In this document: positions 27,856-37,136 of the stretch, piece by piece | How the letters are laid out: every line of letters begins with the position of its first letter | Position numbering within the stretch: position 1 is the first letter of the stretch | NCBI GenBank assembly: GCA_016707285.1 | Contig: JADJIA010000005.1 | Span: 186,001 to 250,000, forward strand | From: Ignavibacteriales bacterium | Lineage (GTDB): Bacteria; Bacteroidota; Ignavibacteria; Ignavibacteriales; Ignavibacteriaceae | Direction of reading: 5' to 3' | Length of the DNA stretch: 64,000 bases | Made by a program: the position numbers and the translations under genes | Notes under the pieces: model-generated | What the model saw: the letters and a program-made list of their open reading frames with translations, nothing else | Database searches by the model: none | What the model was told of the DNA's origin: nothing

Positions 27856-28770
27856 TCAATTCACAACTTCAGGTTGCATATCGTCGGGTCGGGTAACAAA
27901 TCTTACTTTAAGCGGGGTTTTCCCGTCCTGGCCGATAATATCAAGTTTGGTAGTGGCAGTAAGGATAATCTCGCCGACAGAAACAGCATCAATTCCGAAA
28001 ATACAATTTTGTGTTTCTTTCATATTATCCGGAATAACAAACCCCTCAAAAGAATTTCCACCACCATTTTGAGCTTTTGGTTTTTTATAATATTCCTGAG
28101 CCACAACCACCAATTCATACAATTCGGAAGCCATGTTGTTATAGTATTCAAAAATCTTTTGTTCCGACATCGCTTTCAGGTCAACTTCAATCTTTGGATA
28201 ATTAAAATCCACACAACTTACATAGGAAGCAGGATCAGCAATTATCCCGATAAAAGCCTCGTTTTTCCCCGGTCTCGAATCGATAAGAACTGAAACATCT
28301 CCGGGAGCTTTTGTTCCCGTTCCCGTAAGGTCGTAAGCATAACTCCCTTTTCGGTAAGTCACTCCGGTGGGACCATTTTTTATCTTTACCTCTTGAAACA
28401 GGGTTCCAGTAAACGATAAAAGGTTTTTGAACGAATTTTCATTCTCAAATTTCAAATGTATCAGATAACTCTCTTTTTTCCCTGAATAATAGACTGTAAA
28501 AGAAACCAGACCTTTAACCGAGGATTTAAATATCTTAAAATCCACAGGATTGGCATTAACGGTCAATTTTTTATCTGTAACCACAGGTTTGGTTAATTTT
28601 TTAACCTTCTGTATCGAATTTTTTGCATCAAAAGGAGCAAATGGATCCACGGTTTCGCCGTAAACCTGCATATAAAGTTGATTTCCTGAAGTTTTTAGCA
28701 GGAAATCACCCAGTTGTGGGAAAACAGCGGGAGTTAAAAAGAGCAGTAAAAATAAAATCTTTTTATTCAT
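27856..28770 (-). CDS. Secreted protein of unknown function
   Basis: 304 residues from the ATG at 28770, where a clean signal peptide starts (MNKKILFLLLFLTPAVFPQ); an upstream ATG at 28815 would put 15 charged residues before it. The body is mixed alpha/beta with no recognised domain; 'AYDLTGTGTKAPGDVSVLID' and the 'VSVGEIILTATTKLDIIGQD' region near the C-terminus are notable but unassigned. Stands alone between the sulfur operon and an OB-fold lipoprotein on the same strand. Confidence 0.65.
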   Translation of the reverse strand: MNKKILFLLLFLTPAVFPQLGDFLLKTSGNQLYMQVYGETVDPFAPFDAKNSIQKVKKLTKPVVTDKKLTVNANPVDFKIFKSSVKGLVSFTVYYSGKKESYLIHLKFENENSFKNLLSFTGTLFQEVKIKNGPTGVTYRKGSYAYDLTGTGTKAPGDVSVLIDSRPGKNEAFIGIIADPASYVSCVDFNYPKIEVDLKAMSEQKIFEYYNNMASELYELVVVAQEYYKKPKAQNGGGNSFEGFVIPDNMKETQNCIFGIDAVSVGEIILTATTKLDIIGQDGKTPLKVRFVTRPDDMQPEVVN

Positions 28771-28867
28771 TGTAGGGGTTCTGTTATAATTTAAATGAGA
28801 ATGGTGAATTAACATAAAAAGGGGATATAACTGGAGTTAACCTGTCATATCCCCAAATTTGATTTAA

Positions 28868-29614
28868 TTACTTCTTTTCGAGAATTTTTGCTTCTTCAAC
28901 AATTACATCGTATTTGTAGCCTGCGCCAAAATCTTTACCCACTGAAACTTTTCCTTCGATAAGGATGATTTGTCCAACGGTTGGTACATCAGCGGAAGTG
29001 AGTGTAAGGTCATATTCGTTTCCGGAGGCGGTTCCATCCTGAATGTGAATCCAGTTGGTGTTCATGATGCCTGCGTTAACTTTGGTTACTTTTCCGCGGA
29101 TTTTTACTTTTTTGTCTTTCAGTTCTGTCTTTTTTGCAAACACTTCTGAAACAGTAACTCCACCGGCGGCTTTTTCAACTTTTACATCTTCTTTGGGCAC
29201 ACCGGCCTGCTCGGGATGTTTGAAGTCGGCAGGTAAATCAGCAGGGCTTCCAACCTGTCCGCCAAAACTGGCTTTATCTTTTGAAGGGTCGTTAACAAAA
29301 AGGATTGATTCAAAAGTTTTGCCGGCTTCTTTTCCTTCGAAATTTTTCATTTCCATGGATTGGGTAAAATAGATATTTTCACCCTCTTTAACATCCATCT
29401 TCTGAACTGCAAGCCAAACTTCTCCGGCTTCTTCTTCAACTCTAAGATAGGAGTAGGAGGAAGTCTGAATCACTTCAAGAATTTTCCCGCCTCTTACGGG
29501 AACTGCAGGAGCCGAAGCTTCTTTGCCGGCTTCAGGGGTTTTGGGTTCTTCTTTTTTGCTGCATCCTGAGAAAATTATCAGAATTGCGGCTAATGCAAGT
29601 ATCGTCTTGTACAT
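28868..29614 (-). CDS. Lipoprotein with C-terminal OB-fold-like domain
   Basis: 248 residues. Lipobox 'IFSGC' (Cys18) followed by a charged, Ala/Pro-rich linker. Residues about 35-95 form a small beta domain ('VRGGKILEVIQTSSYSYLRV'). The last ~95 residues ('KKVKIRGKVTKVNAGIMNTN', 'WIHIQDGTAS', 'GQIILIEGKVSVG') have the strand pattern of an OB-fold, as in small periplasmic proteins annotated beside cytochrome or nitrite-reductase genes. Function not known. Upstream of it, divergently, begins the haem biosynthesis cluster. Confidence 0.7.
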   Translation of the reverse strand: MYKTILALAAILIIFSGCSKKEEPKTPEAGKEASAPAVPVRGGKILEVIQTSSYSYLRVEEEAGEVWLAVQKMDVKEGENIYFTQSMEMKNFEGKEAGKTFESILFVNDPSKDKASFGGQVGSPADLPADFKHPEQAGVPKEDVKVEKAAGGVTVSEVFAKKTELKDKKVKIRGKVTKVNAGIMNTNWIHIQDGTASGNEYDLTLTSADVPTVGQIILIEGKVSVGKDFGAGYKYDVIVEEAKILEKK

Positions 29615-29810
29615 CGTATTTCCGGTTCTCTTTTTGGTTATGATATTTAAAAAATATTGGTTTATTTTATACGCTAAATTAAAAAATTAATTTCAAAACA
29701 CATCGGCAAATTTAATAAATAGCAGTATAAGAACAAACCCATTTAAAGTGGTTTTTTCTTATATTTGTTACTGCAAAAAAAAATATTTTACATACTTCGG
29801 CACTACACTA

Positions 29811-30638
29811 ATGCTTGAAACCATTCATATACTAAATTATCTTTTACCGCTGCTTTATGTGGCTGTTTTTGCCGTTTATCTAACCGACTTCTATAAAGAT
29901 AAACCGGCATTACACAATATAAAAAGAATCTTTTTATTTGTAACTCTGATTATTCATACAATATACCTGGTGTTGTGGACAATCCATTTTGATCATCCTC
30001 CAATTACCACCAAGTTTGAGATTTTCAGTGTTTTGGCTTTCAGCATCGGATTTTCTTACTTCCTGATAGAACTTTCCACCGATATCAGAGCCACTGGCAC
30101 TTTTATTTTGGCTATTTCCATCATTTTTCAAGTGATTTCCACTCTTTTTATTGAAGATGTAATTGATGTTCCTGAAGTATTAAAAAACAGGCTTTTGGGT
30201 CTGCATGTTATAAGTGCCCTCTGCGGTTATACCGGCGTAACAATCTCAGCCGTTTATGCATTACTTTTTACTGTGCAGTATAAAAGAATTAAACTGAATC
30301 AATTTGGTCTCGTTTTTAACAGGTTACCCAGCCTCGAATTGTTGGAAAAGCTTGCTGTATCCTCCATTATGGTAGGATTTGCACTTTTAACCATTGCAAT
30401 TCTGATAGGAACCATCTGGCTGCCAAGTGCATTCCCGAATTTTAGTTATCTCGATCCTAAATTACTCGCCACCGGTGTGGTCTGGCTTTTTTATGGCGCC
30501 GGATTAATTGTCCGGTTCACCACGGGGCTCTACGGGAAAAAATTTATGACCTATTCAATAGCAGGATTTATTATCGCCATGATCTCTCTCGGGATCACAG
30601 GTATAATAGGTTCTACTTTTCATCAATTTAGCAAATAG
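29811..30638 (+). CDS. CcsA/HemX-family cytochrome c assembly-type membrane protein
   Basis: 275 residues from ATG 29811; an upstream start at 29748 adds a Lys/Cys-rich stretch unlike the family. Eight predicted membrane helices and the c-type cytochrome assembly (CcsA/CcmC/HemX) fold, with conserved histidines such as 'LLGLHVISALCGYTG' and 'GSTFHQFSK'. It directly precedes hemA by 31 bases. In Bacillus the homologous HemX lies in the hemAXCDBL operon and lowers the amount of HemA, so this is probably HemX-like rather than the haem lyase proper. A cytochrome-assembly role cannot be excluded given the multihaem proteins encoded nearby. Confidence 0.82.
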   Translation: MLETIHILNYLLPLLYVAVFAVYLTDFYKDKPALHNIKRIFLFVTLIIHTIYLVLWTIHFDHPPITTKFEIFSVLAFSIGFSYFLIELSTDIRATGTFILAISIIFQVISTLFIEDVIDVPEVLKNRLLGLHVISALCGYTGVTISAVYALLFTVQYKRIKLNQFGLVFNRLPSLELLEKLAVSSIMVGFALLTIAILIGTIWLPSAFPNFSYLDPKLLATGVVWLFYGAGLIVRFTTGLYGKKFMTYSIAGFIIAMISLGITGIIGSTFHQFSK

Positions 30639-30669
30639 AAATTTAGCCCGGTAAAACCGGAGATCAACT

Positions 30670-31956
30670 ATGAACCTTATTGGTACATCAATAAACCATC
30701 ATACAGCAACCATCGAACAGAGAGAAGCTCTCCATCTTAGCAAAAACGAGATGACTGAGTTCATCGGTCTCCTCCGGAATAATCTCCTTAGCGACGGTTT
30801 TGTTATTTCAACTTGTAACAGGACAGAAATTTTTGGTCTGCCAATCGATAATAATCTTGACATCTCAAAAATTCAGGATGCCCTGTTAAGTTATAAACAT
30901 GTAGATGGTTTATCAAATAAAAATTTTCTCAACTTCTTTTCTTGTGGCGCCGTTAAACACCTTTTTAGCGTCACTTCAGGAATCGATTCGCTCATTCTTG
31001 GTGATTCGCAGATACACGGACAAATGAAAGACGCATTTCAATTGTCGGTTGACATGAATTTTGCCGGAACAATTATGCGAAGAATTTTTGATACTGCCAC
31101 CAGAGTAGGGAAAAGAAGCATCACCGAAACAGAAATCGGCGAAGGTGCAGTCTCTGTAAGTTATGCCGCCATTCAGGTTGTAGAAAAGATTTTCGCCAAC
31201 CTGCAAAACCGTTCAGCTATTGTTATCGGTGCAGGCGAAACCGGCGAACTTGCTGCTCTCCACTTAAAAGACAAGGGGATCGGCAAAATTGCAATCGCAA
31301 ACAGAACCCTCATAAGAGCAGAAGAACTTGCCAGAAAAGTTCAGGGTGAAATTGTACCGTTCGAAAATTTGCACGAACTCCTTCACAATTTTGATATAGT
31401 AATTTCTGCCACTTCAGCCCCTGGGGTTATCCTGAATTACGATGAAGTAAAAACCATTGTGAAAAAACGACGCGGAAATCCTGTCTGTTTGATGGATCTC
31501 GCCCTGCCAAGAGATATTGACCCGGCAGTTGCAAAACTTGATGGTGTGTTTTATAACGACATCGATACCCTCGGTAAAATTATCGATATGAATATCAGAA
31601 AAAGAGAAAAAGAGATTCCCGCAGTTGAAGCGATAATCCTCGAAGAGATGCAAAATCTTTTTAGCTGGTATAACACTCTGGAAGTGATTCCAACAATCAA
31701 AAAAATAAGAGACTTTTTTGAGGAAATCCGGCAGGAGGAAATCGATAAAATTAAACATAAGGTACACGAAGAGGATATCAAAAAATTAGACGACATGACC
31801 AAAAGGCTTGTCGGAAGACTTTTGCACAACCCGACTATCCGACTCCGCCAGATTGCCGAAAGCGGGCTTAACTATCAGGAAGTGGCAAACTATACTTCCG
31901 TTATCTCCAATCTCTTCAACCCCGAACAGGTTGATGAAGAAATCAACAGTAATTAA
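30670..31956 (+). CDS. hemA: Glutamyl-tRNA reductase
   Basis: 428 residues. Reduces glutamyl-tRNA(Glu) to glutamate-1-semialdehyde, first step of the C5 tetrapyrrole route. The nucleophile Cys49 is in 'FVISTCNRTEIFGL'; 'VTSGIDSLILGDSQIHGQMK' and the NADPH-binding 'VIGAGETGELAALHL' follow; the C-terminal dimerisation helices are present. ACCGGAG precedes the start. First enzyme gene of a run hemA-C-D-E-N-H-Y on one strand with short gaps. A tRNA-Glu gene, its substrate, is also in this window. Confidence 0.96.
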   Translation: MNLIGTSINHHTATIEQREALHLSKNEMTEFIGLLRNNLLSDGFVISTCNRTEIFGLPIDNNLDISKIQDALLSYKHVDGLSNKNFLNFFSCGAVKHLFSVTSGIDSLILGDSQIHGQMKDAFQLSVDMNFAGTIMRRIFDTATRVGKRSITETEIGEGAVSVSYAAIQVVEKIFANLQNRSAIVIGAGETGELAALHLKDKGIGKIAIANRTLIRAEELARKVQGEIVPFENLHELLHNFDIVISATSAPGVILNYDEVKTIVKKRRGNPVCLMDLALPRDIDPAVAKLDGVFYNDIDTLGKIIDMNIRKREKEIPAVEAIILEEMQNLFSWYNTLEVIPTIKKIRDFFEEIRQEEIDKIKHKVHEEDIKKLDDMTKRLVGRLLHNPTIRLRQIAESGLNYQEVANYTSVISNLFNPEQVDEEINSN

Positions 31957-31976
31957 AAATTATTACCGGAATTAGA

Positions 31977-32906
31977 TTGAAAACTAAACTAAGAATAGGC
32001 ACAAGACAAAGTAAACTTGCCCTCTGGCAAACAGAACATGTTAAATCTGAATTAAAAAAACATTATCCGGAACTCGAGATTGAAGTAATCCATATTAACA
32101 CCAAAGGTGATAAAATATTGGATGTTGCACTTTCAAAGATCGGGGATAAGGGTCTGTTCACAAAGGAGTTGGAGAGCGCCCTCTTAAGCGGGGAAGTGGA
32201 TCTTGCCGTCCACAGTCTTAAAGATCTGGAAACAAATATGCCTGCAGGACTTCAACTCGCTGTTGTCTCCGACAGACACGAAGTTAATGATGTAATCATC
32301 GCACGCGAAAAAGGAGTAACCATCGATTCTCTTCGCGAAAATGCGGTGGTTGCAACAGGTTCATTAAGAAGACGCAGCCAGCTTCTGAATCTTCGTAACG
32401 ACATTTCAACTGTTGAACTAAGAGGCAATGTGCCAACAAGAATCCAAAAATATCTCGATAGCGATTGGGATGCCATAATTCTCGCTCGTGCCGGTGTTGA
32501 AAGACTTGGCCTTCAGGATCACATCTCTTCAATTATCCCAATTGATATGATGCTTCCGGCGGTTGGGCAGGGTGCGCTTGGTTTACAAATCAGGGAAGGA
32601 GACAACAAAACCAATGAGTTAATCTCAGTGCTCCATAACCCAAATATTTTTGCAGCTGTTTCATGCGAAAGAGCTTTTTTGAGAGAACTTCAAGGTGGAT
32701 GCCAGGTTCCCATAGCAGCACATGCAATTGTAAAGCCAAACGGTATCTGGCTCAAAGCTTATATCGGTTCCGTCGATGGAACTGAAGCCATGAGAGGTTA
32801 TGTTAGAGGTAGTAAATATCACGCCGAAGAGCTTGGTGTGGGTCTCGCTCAGGATATGTTTAACGATGGTGGTAAAGAGATCATTGCCCTGATTGATAGA
32901 GTCTGA
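31977..32906 (+). CDS. hemC: Hydroxymethylbilane synthase (porphobilinogen deaminase)
   Basis: 309 residues from a TTG start. 'LRIGTRQSKLALWQTEHVK' opening, 'GDLAVHSLKDLE'-type substrate loop ('EVDLAVHSLKDLE'), arginine cluster 'VATGSLRRRSQLL', and Cys242 in 'LQGGCQVPIAAHA', the attachment residue for the dipyrromethane cofactor. Joins four porphobilinogens into hydroxymethylbilane. 20 bases after hemA. Confidence 0.96.
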   Translation: MKTKLRIGTRQSKLALWQTEHVKSELKKHYPELEIEVIHINTKGDKILDVALSKIGDKGLFTKELESALLSGEVDLAVHSLKDLETNMPAGLQLAVVSDRHEVNDVIIAREKGVTIDSLRENAVVATGSLRRRSQLLNLRNDISTVELRGNVPTRIQKYLDSDWDAIILARAGVERLGLQDHISSIIPIDMMLPAVGQGALGLQIREGDNKTNELISVLHNPNIFAAVSCERAFLRELQGGCQVPIAAHAIVKPNGIWLKAYIGSVDGTEAMRGYVRGSKYHAEELGVGLAQDMFNDGGKEIIALIDRV

Positions 32907-32925
32907 GCAGCCGGACAAATTTAAA

Positions 32926-33705
32926 ATGGAAAAACACAAACCAAGGTTAATCACCTTCAGAGCTGAAGAGGATGCCGCTGAAACCACCGCTTTATTTAAG
33001 AAGTATGATTTTGAAGGGATTAATCTTCCTTTAATTGTGATTACTCCCGTTGTGGATAAAGCTACCATTGAAATCGTGGATGATCCAAACAGTTTCGACA
33101 TTATCATTTTTACTTCTGTGCATGCCTTCTACGCATTGATCTCAATTTTTGACGGAAGAGGGGATATTGATACTCTTTTGGGTAAAGAAATTGCATGTGT
33201 TGGTGACAAAACCGCTCAAAAAGTTATGGAATTGTTCTCCGCAGATAACATTATTATTCCGGAAAAATTTTCTGCCGAGGGTTTAGTGGATTATTATAAA
33301 TCCAAAGACATCAAAGGAAAAAAGGTTTTATTGCCCCTCGGAAATCTTGCCGGAAAAACTCTTTCTGATGAACTTTCTGCAATGGGAGCCGAAGTTAAAA
33401 GGGTGGTTATATATAAAAATGAACCCCCTCCTGAAGAGGAATATAATTTGATTAGAACCGTTCTTTTCACTTATCTTCCCGATTTCCTGATTTTTTCGAG
33501 CCCATCAATCTTTAAGAACTTTCTTAAAGCAACAGGCGAGGATGCGGGGATAATTTTGGAAAACTCAAAAATTTGTGCGATTGGTGATGTCACCAAAAAA
33601 GAGATTGAATTAAATGGATTTACAGTGGATGTCATGCCCGATGATTTTACGATGGAGGCAGTGATGCAAAAATTAAAAAATATAAACCTGAGAGATGAAA
33701 ATTGA
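32926..33705 (+). CDS. hemD: Uroporphyrinogen-III synthase
   Basis: 259 residues from ATG 32926, which lies 19 bases after the hemC stop; a TTG at 32893 would overlap hemC and add no family sequence. Low-conservation family, but the two-domain pattern is visible: 'FDIIIFTSVHAFYALISIF', 'IACVGDKTAQKV', 'KGKKVLLPLGNLAGKTLSDE', 'DFLIFSSPSIFKNF', 'KICAIGDVTKKEIE'. Position between hemC and hemE supports the call. Cyclises hydroxymethylbilane with inversion of ring D. Confidence 0.9.
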   Translation: MEKHKPRLITFRAEEDAAETTALFKKYDFEGINLPLIVITPVVDKATIEIVDDPNSFDIIIFTSVHAFYALISIFDGRGDIDTLLGKEIACVGDKTAQKVMELFSADNIIIPEKFSAEGLVDYYKSKDIKGKKVLLPLGNLAGKTLSDELSAMGAEVKRVVIYKNEPPPEEEYNLIRTVLFTYLPDFLIFSSPSIFKNFLKATGEDAGIILENSKICAIGDVTKKEIELNGFTVDVMPDDFTMEAVMQKLKNINLRDEN

Positions 33706-34748
33706 AAGTCTTACAAAACGACTTGTTCCTGAGAACTTTAAAGAACGAAAAAACTGAGCGAACTCCAATCTGGGTGATGCGACAAGCCGGTAGATACCTT
33801 CCACAATACAGGGCAGTGCGCGAAAAAGCTGATTTTATTACGATGTGCAAAACTCCCGAACTTGCTGCGGAAGTTACAATTCAACCTGTTGATCTCATCG
33901 GAGTGGATGTTGCAATCATTTTTTCCGATATTCTCGTAATTCCTGAAGCAATGGGTTTGGAATTTTTGATGAATGAAGGAACGGGTCCTGTTTTCCCGAA
34001 TCCAATCAGAACGGCTTCAGACATCAACAGAATACATGAATTTGACCCGACTGACAGATTAAAATATGTTCTCGATGCGGTTTCTTTAACAGTTAAAGAA
34101 CTTGACGGAAGAGTTCCTCTCATTGGATTTTCGGGTGCCCCATGGACTTTGCTTACCTATATGGTTGAAGGAAAAGGCTCTAAAAATTTCAGCAGAATTA
34201 AAGAATTTGTTTATCGCGAAAGAAAAACCGCACATAAAATTCTTGAAATGTTGACAAATGTGATTATCTCCTATCTTAAAGCAAAGGTTGCAGCCGGTGC
34301 TGATGTTGTTCAGGTGTTCGACACTTGGGGAAGTATCCTCTCTCCAACACAATTTGAGGAATTCTCAAAACCTTACATTAAAAGAATTGTTGATGAATTA
34401 AAATCTGTGGCTCCCGTAATCGTTTTTGCCAAAGGTGTTAACTACAATTTTAGCAAACTTGCTGAACTTGGTGCAAATGCTTACAGCTTCGACTGGACTG
34501 TTGATCTCGCCGCTGTTAAAAGAGAAATCGGAGATAAAGCTGTGGTTCAAGGTAACCTGGATCCAACAATTCTTTACGCTTCACACGATGATATCAGATC
34601 AGAAGCCGCCGCTTTATTGGGATCACTCGATAATGGAAACGGTCATATATTTAATCTGGGACATGGTATCCTGCCTGATGTTAAACCTGAAAATTTGAAA
34701 GCTTTGGTGGATTATATCAAAGTCGACAGCCATAAATTTCATAAATAA
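33702..34748 (+). CDS. hemE: Uroporphyrinogen decarboxylase
   Basis: 348 residues from a TTG that overlaps the hemD stop (TTGA), implying translational coupling. Signatures 'PIWVMRQAGRYLPQYRAVR' and 'IGFSGAPWTLLTYMVEGKGS' are both present. Decarboxylates uroporphyrinogen III to coproporphyrinogen III. Confidence 0.96.
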   Translation: MKVLQNDLFLRTLKNEKTERTPIWVMRQAGRYLPQYRAVREKADFITMCKTPELAAEVTIQPVDLIGVDVAIIFSDILVIPEAMGLEFLMNEGTGPVFPNPIRTASDINRIHEFDPTDRLKYVLDAVSLTVKELDGRVPLIGFSGAPWTLLTYMVEGKGSKNFSRIKEFVYRERKTAHKILEMLTNVIISYLKAKVAAGADVVQVFDTWGSILSPTQFEEFSKPYIKRIVDELKSVAPVIVFAKGVNYNFSKLAELGANAYSFDWTVDLAAVKREIGDKAVVQGNLDPTILYASHDDIRSEAAALLGSLDNGNGHIFNLGHGILPDVKPENLKALVDYIKVDSHKFHK

Positions 34749-34759
34749 CCGGAAAAAAG

Positions 34760-36142
34760 ATGTTTGAAATTGATTTTGATATTGAGCTTATAAAAAAGTA
34801 TGACCAACCCGGTCCAAGATATACCAGCTACCCGACTGCTCCTCATTTTCATGAAGGCTTCACCGCTGATAATTATCTTGATGAGATCGTTCGGACAAAC
34901 ACCGAAGCGGTAAAACCACCGCTCTCGCTCTATTTCCATCTGCCGTTTTGTGATACCCTCTGTTACTTCTGTGGTTGTAACATGATCATCACCCGAAATC
35001 GTGACAGAATTAAGGAATATATCAAATATGTAAAAAATGAGATAGATCTGCTCAGAACTTTTCTTGATGTCGATCGACCTGTAACCCAACTTCATTGGGG
35101 AGGGGGGACACCAACACATCTTGATCCCGATGAAATTTATGATCTTGTTTCATACATCAACAAATCGTTTAAAATTGATCCATCTGTTGAAGCAGGATGC
35201 GAAATTGACCCCAGGGGATTAACTAAAGAACACCTTGAAGCCCTCAGATCAGGCGGATTTAACCGAATTTCGATGGGCGTTCAGGATATCAATCCAACTG
35301 TGCAAAAGGCTGTTAACCGGATCCAACCTGAAGAGATGACGAGACAGGTGGTTCAATGGGTGAGGGAATTGGGATTTACAAGCATCAATCTTGATTTGAT
35401 GTATGGACTTCCATTTCAAACAAAAGAAGAATTTATTAAAACTGTAAAGACCACGGTTGATATCTCTCCCGATCGTCTTGCCGTCTTCAACTATGCTCAT
35501 GTTCCCTGGATGAAAAAACATATGGGATTGATCAAACCTGAAGACCTCCCAAAACCCGAAGAAAAATTGCATATCCTCGGTGCAACCATCGAAGAACTGG
35601 TGGGAGCCGGGTATGTTTTCATCGGAATGGATCATTTTGCAAAACCCGATGACGAAATGGCGATTGCGCTCCGTGATAAAAAACTTTACAGAAATTTCCA
35701 GGGATACTCCACCAATGCAGGTGCCGATCTTTATGGTATGGGAATCACAAGCATCAGCCAGATCGGGAGGGTTTATGCCCAGAATCTGAAAAAAGAAAAA
35801 GAATATTTCGACTCGTTAAACGATGAAAAACTTCCCGTAAATAAAGGAATCTACCTTACCGATGATGATCTTTTAAGAAGAGATGTTATCACAAGGGTAA
35901 TGTGCGATTTTGAACTCGATTTTAAGGCGTTTGAAACACAGTATAAAATCAATTTTAACGACTATTTCGCATATTCACTTAATAATTTGAAGGTGATGGA
36001 AGCTGATGGTTTACTTAAAATAACACCCGATAAACTTGAAGTTTCAAACAAGGGCAGACTCCTGATTCGAAATATCGCTATGCGTTTTGATGGTTTCATC
36101 GAACGCAAAGAAGATCAGGGAAGATATTCAAGAACGGTTTAG
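34760..36142 (+). CDS. hemN: Oxygen-independent coproporphyrinogen III oxidase (radical SAM)
   Basis: 460 residues, full HemN length. Radical-SAM cluster Cys64-x3-Cys68-x2-Cys71 in 'FCDTLCYFCGCN', with Cys73 next to it as in true HemN; 'TQLHWGGGTPTHLDPDEI' and the N-terminal 'YDQPGPRYTSYPTAPHF' that distinguishes HemN from HemW are present. Works without oxygen, in line with an anaerobic or facultative lifestyle. 11 bases after hemE. Confidence 0.96.
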   Translation: MFEIDFDIELIKKYDQPGPRYTSYPTAPHFHEGFTADNYLDEIVRTNTEAVKPPLSLYFHLPFCDTLCYFCGCNMIITRNRDRIKEYIKYVKNEIDLLRTFLDVDRPVTQLHWGGGTPTHLDPDEIYDLVSYINKSFKIDPSVEAGCEIDPRGLTKEHLEALRSGGFNRISMGVQDINPTVQKAVNRIQPEEMTRQVVQWVRELGFTSINLDLMYGLPFQTKEEFIKTVKTTVDISPDRLAVFNYAHVPWMKKHMGLIKPEDLPKPEEKLHILGATIEELVGAGYVFIGMDHFAKPDDEMAIALRDKKLYRNFQGYSTNAGADLYGMGITSISQIGRVYAQNLKKEKEYFDSLNDEKLPVNKGIYLTDDDLLRRDVITRVMCDFELDFKAFETQYKINFNDYFAYSLNNLKVMEADGLLKITPDKLEVSNKGRLLIRNIAMRFDGFIERKEDQGRYSRTV

Positions 36143-36154
36143 ACAGGAGAATTT

Positions 36155-37135
36155 GTGGACAAAACAGCAGTTGTGATTATGAACCTCGGTGGTCCCGATT
36201 CATTAAATGCAATCGAACCATTTTTGAAAAATTTATTCAGCGATCGGGATATCTTTAAACTCCCTTTTGGTCAAAAACTTTTTGCCTCTGTTATTTCTAA
36301 AAGAAGAGCTCCCAAGGTTGCTCATGAGTATGAATTGATTGGCGGAAAATCTCCAATTAACGAATGGACTGAACTTCAAAGATCAGGACTTGAAGCCGAA
36401 CTGAGAGATGACCTCCCGGGTGTTGATGTAATAACAGCAATGAGATATTGGCACCCGCTTACAAGTGAGGCAGCACAAAAAGTGGTTGACGGCAATTATG
36501 ACTCTGTGGTTCTGCTTCCGCTTTATCCACATTATTCCATAACCACAACGGGTTCATCTTTTAACGAATGGAACCGGGTTTATAAAGGTGATAAATCCAA
36601 AGTGAAAATGGTAAGAAATTATTTCACCGATCCACTTTATATTAAAGCGTTAAATGAGCGGATTGATGAATGTCTTCTTAAATTCCCCGAGGATCGCAGA
36701 GACAGGGTGAATATCCTTTTTAGTGCACATGGAACGCCCGTCAGTCTGGTGAAAAACGGTGATCCATACAGCGGCGAAATTAGAAATACCATGGAAGTTG
36801 TAATGAAAATGAGGAGTTATTCGCACAACTACCATCTCTCATTTCAAAGTAAAGTGGGTCCTGTAAAATGGCTCGAACCTGCTACCGATGATAAATTAAT
36901 GGAACTCGGGAGTAAAGGAGTTAAAGATGTATTGGTTGTTCCGATAAGTTTTGTTTCCGACCATGTGGAAACTCTGTTCGAACTTGATATCGAATACCGG
37001 CACAACGCTGAAGAAGCAAAAATTGAAAATTATATAGTAATGACAGGTCTAAACGACTCAAAAACATTTGTAAAATGTCTCGCGAATCTTGTTAAAACCG
37101 AACTTTCTGGCAAAAAAGAGATATTGAACCCTTAA
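36155..37135 (+). CDS. hemH: Ferrochelatase
   Basis: 326 residues from GTG 36155 with AGGAGA upstream. 'VVIMNLGGPDSLNAIEPFL', 'LLPLYPHYSITTTGSSFNEW' and 'ILFSAHGTPVSLVKNGDPY' carry the catalytic His region; 'FVSDHVETLFELDIEY' holds the conserved second His/Glu. Inserts iron into protoporphyrin IX (or coproporphyrin III in other pathways). No HemQ-type gene is seen here, so the protoporphyrin route is preferred. One base separates it from hemY. Confidence 0.95.
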   Translation: MDKTAVVIMNLGGPDSLNAIEPFLKNLFSDRDIFKLPFGQKLFASVISKRRAPKVAHEYELIGGKSPINEWTELQRSGLEAELRDDLPGVDVITAMRYWHPLTSEAAQKVVDGNYDSVVLLPLYPHYSITTTGSSFNEWNRVYKGDKSKVKMVRNYFTDPLYIKALNERIDECLLKFPEDRRDRVNILFSAHGTPVSLVKNGDPYSGEIRNTMEVVMKMRSYSHNYHLSFQSKVGPVKWLEPATDDKLMELGSKGVKDVLVVPISFVSDHVETLFELDIEYRHNAEEAKIENYIVMTGLNDSKTFVKCLANLVKTELSGKKEILNP

Positions 37136-37136
37136 A

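Noticed and set aside
32893..32925. TTG start for hemD overlapping hemC
   Set aside because: Adds residues without family similarity; ATG 32926 has better spacing.
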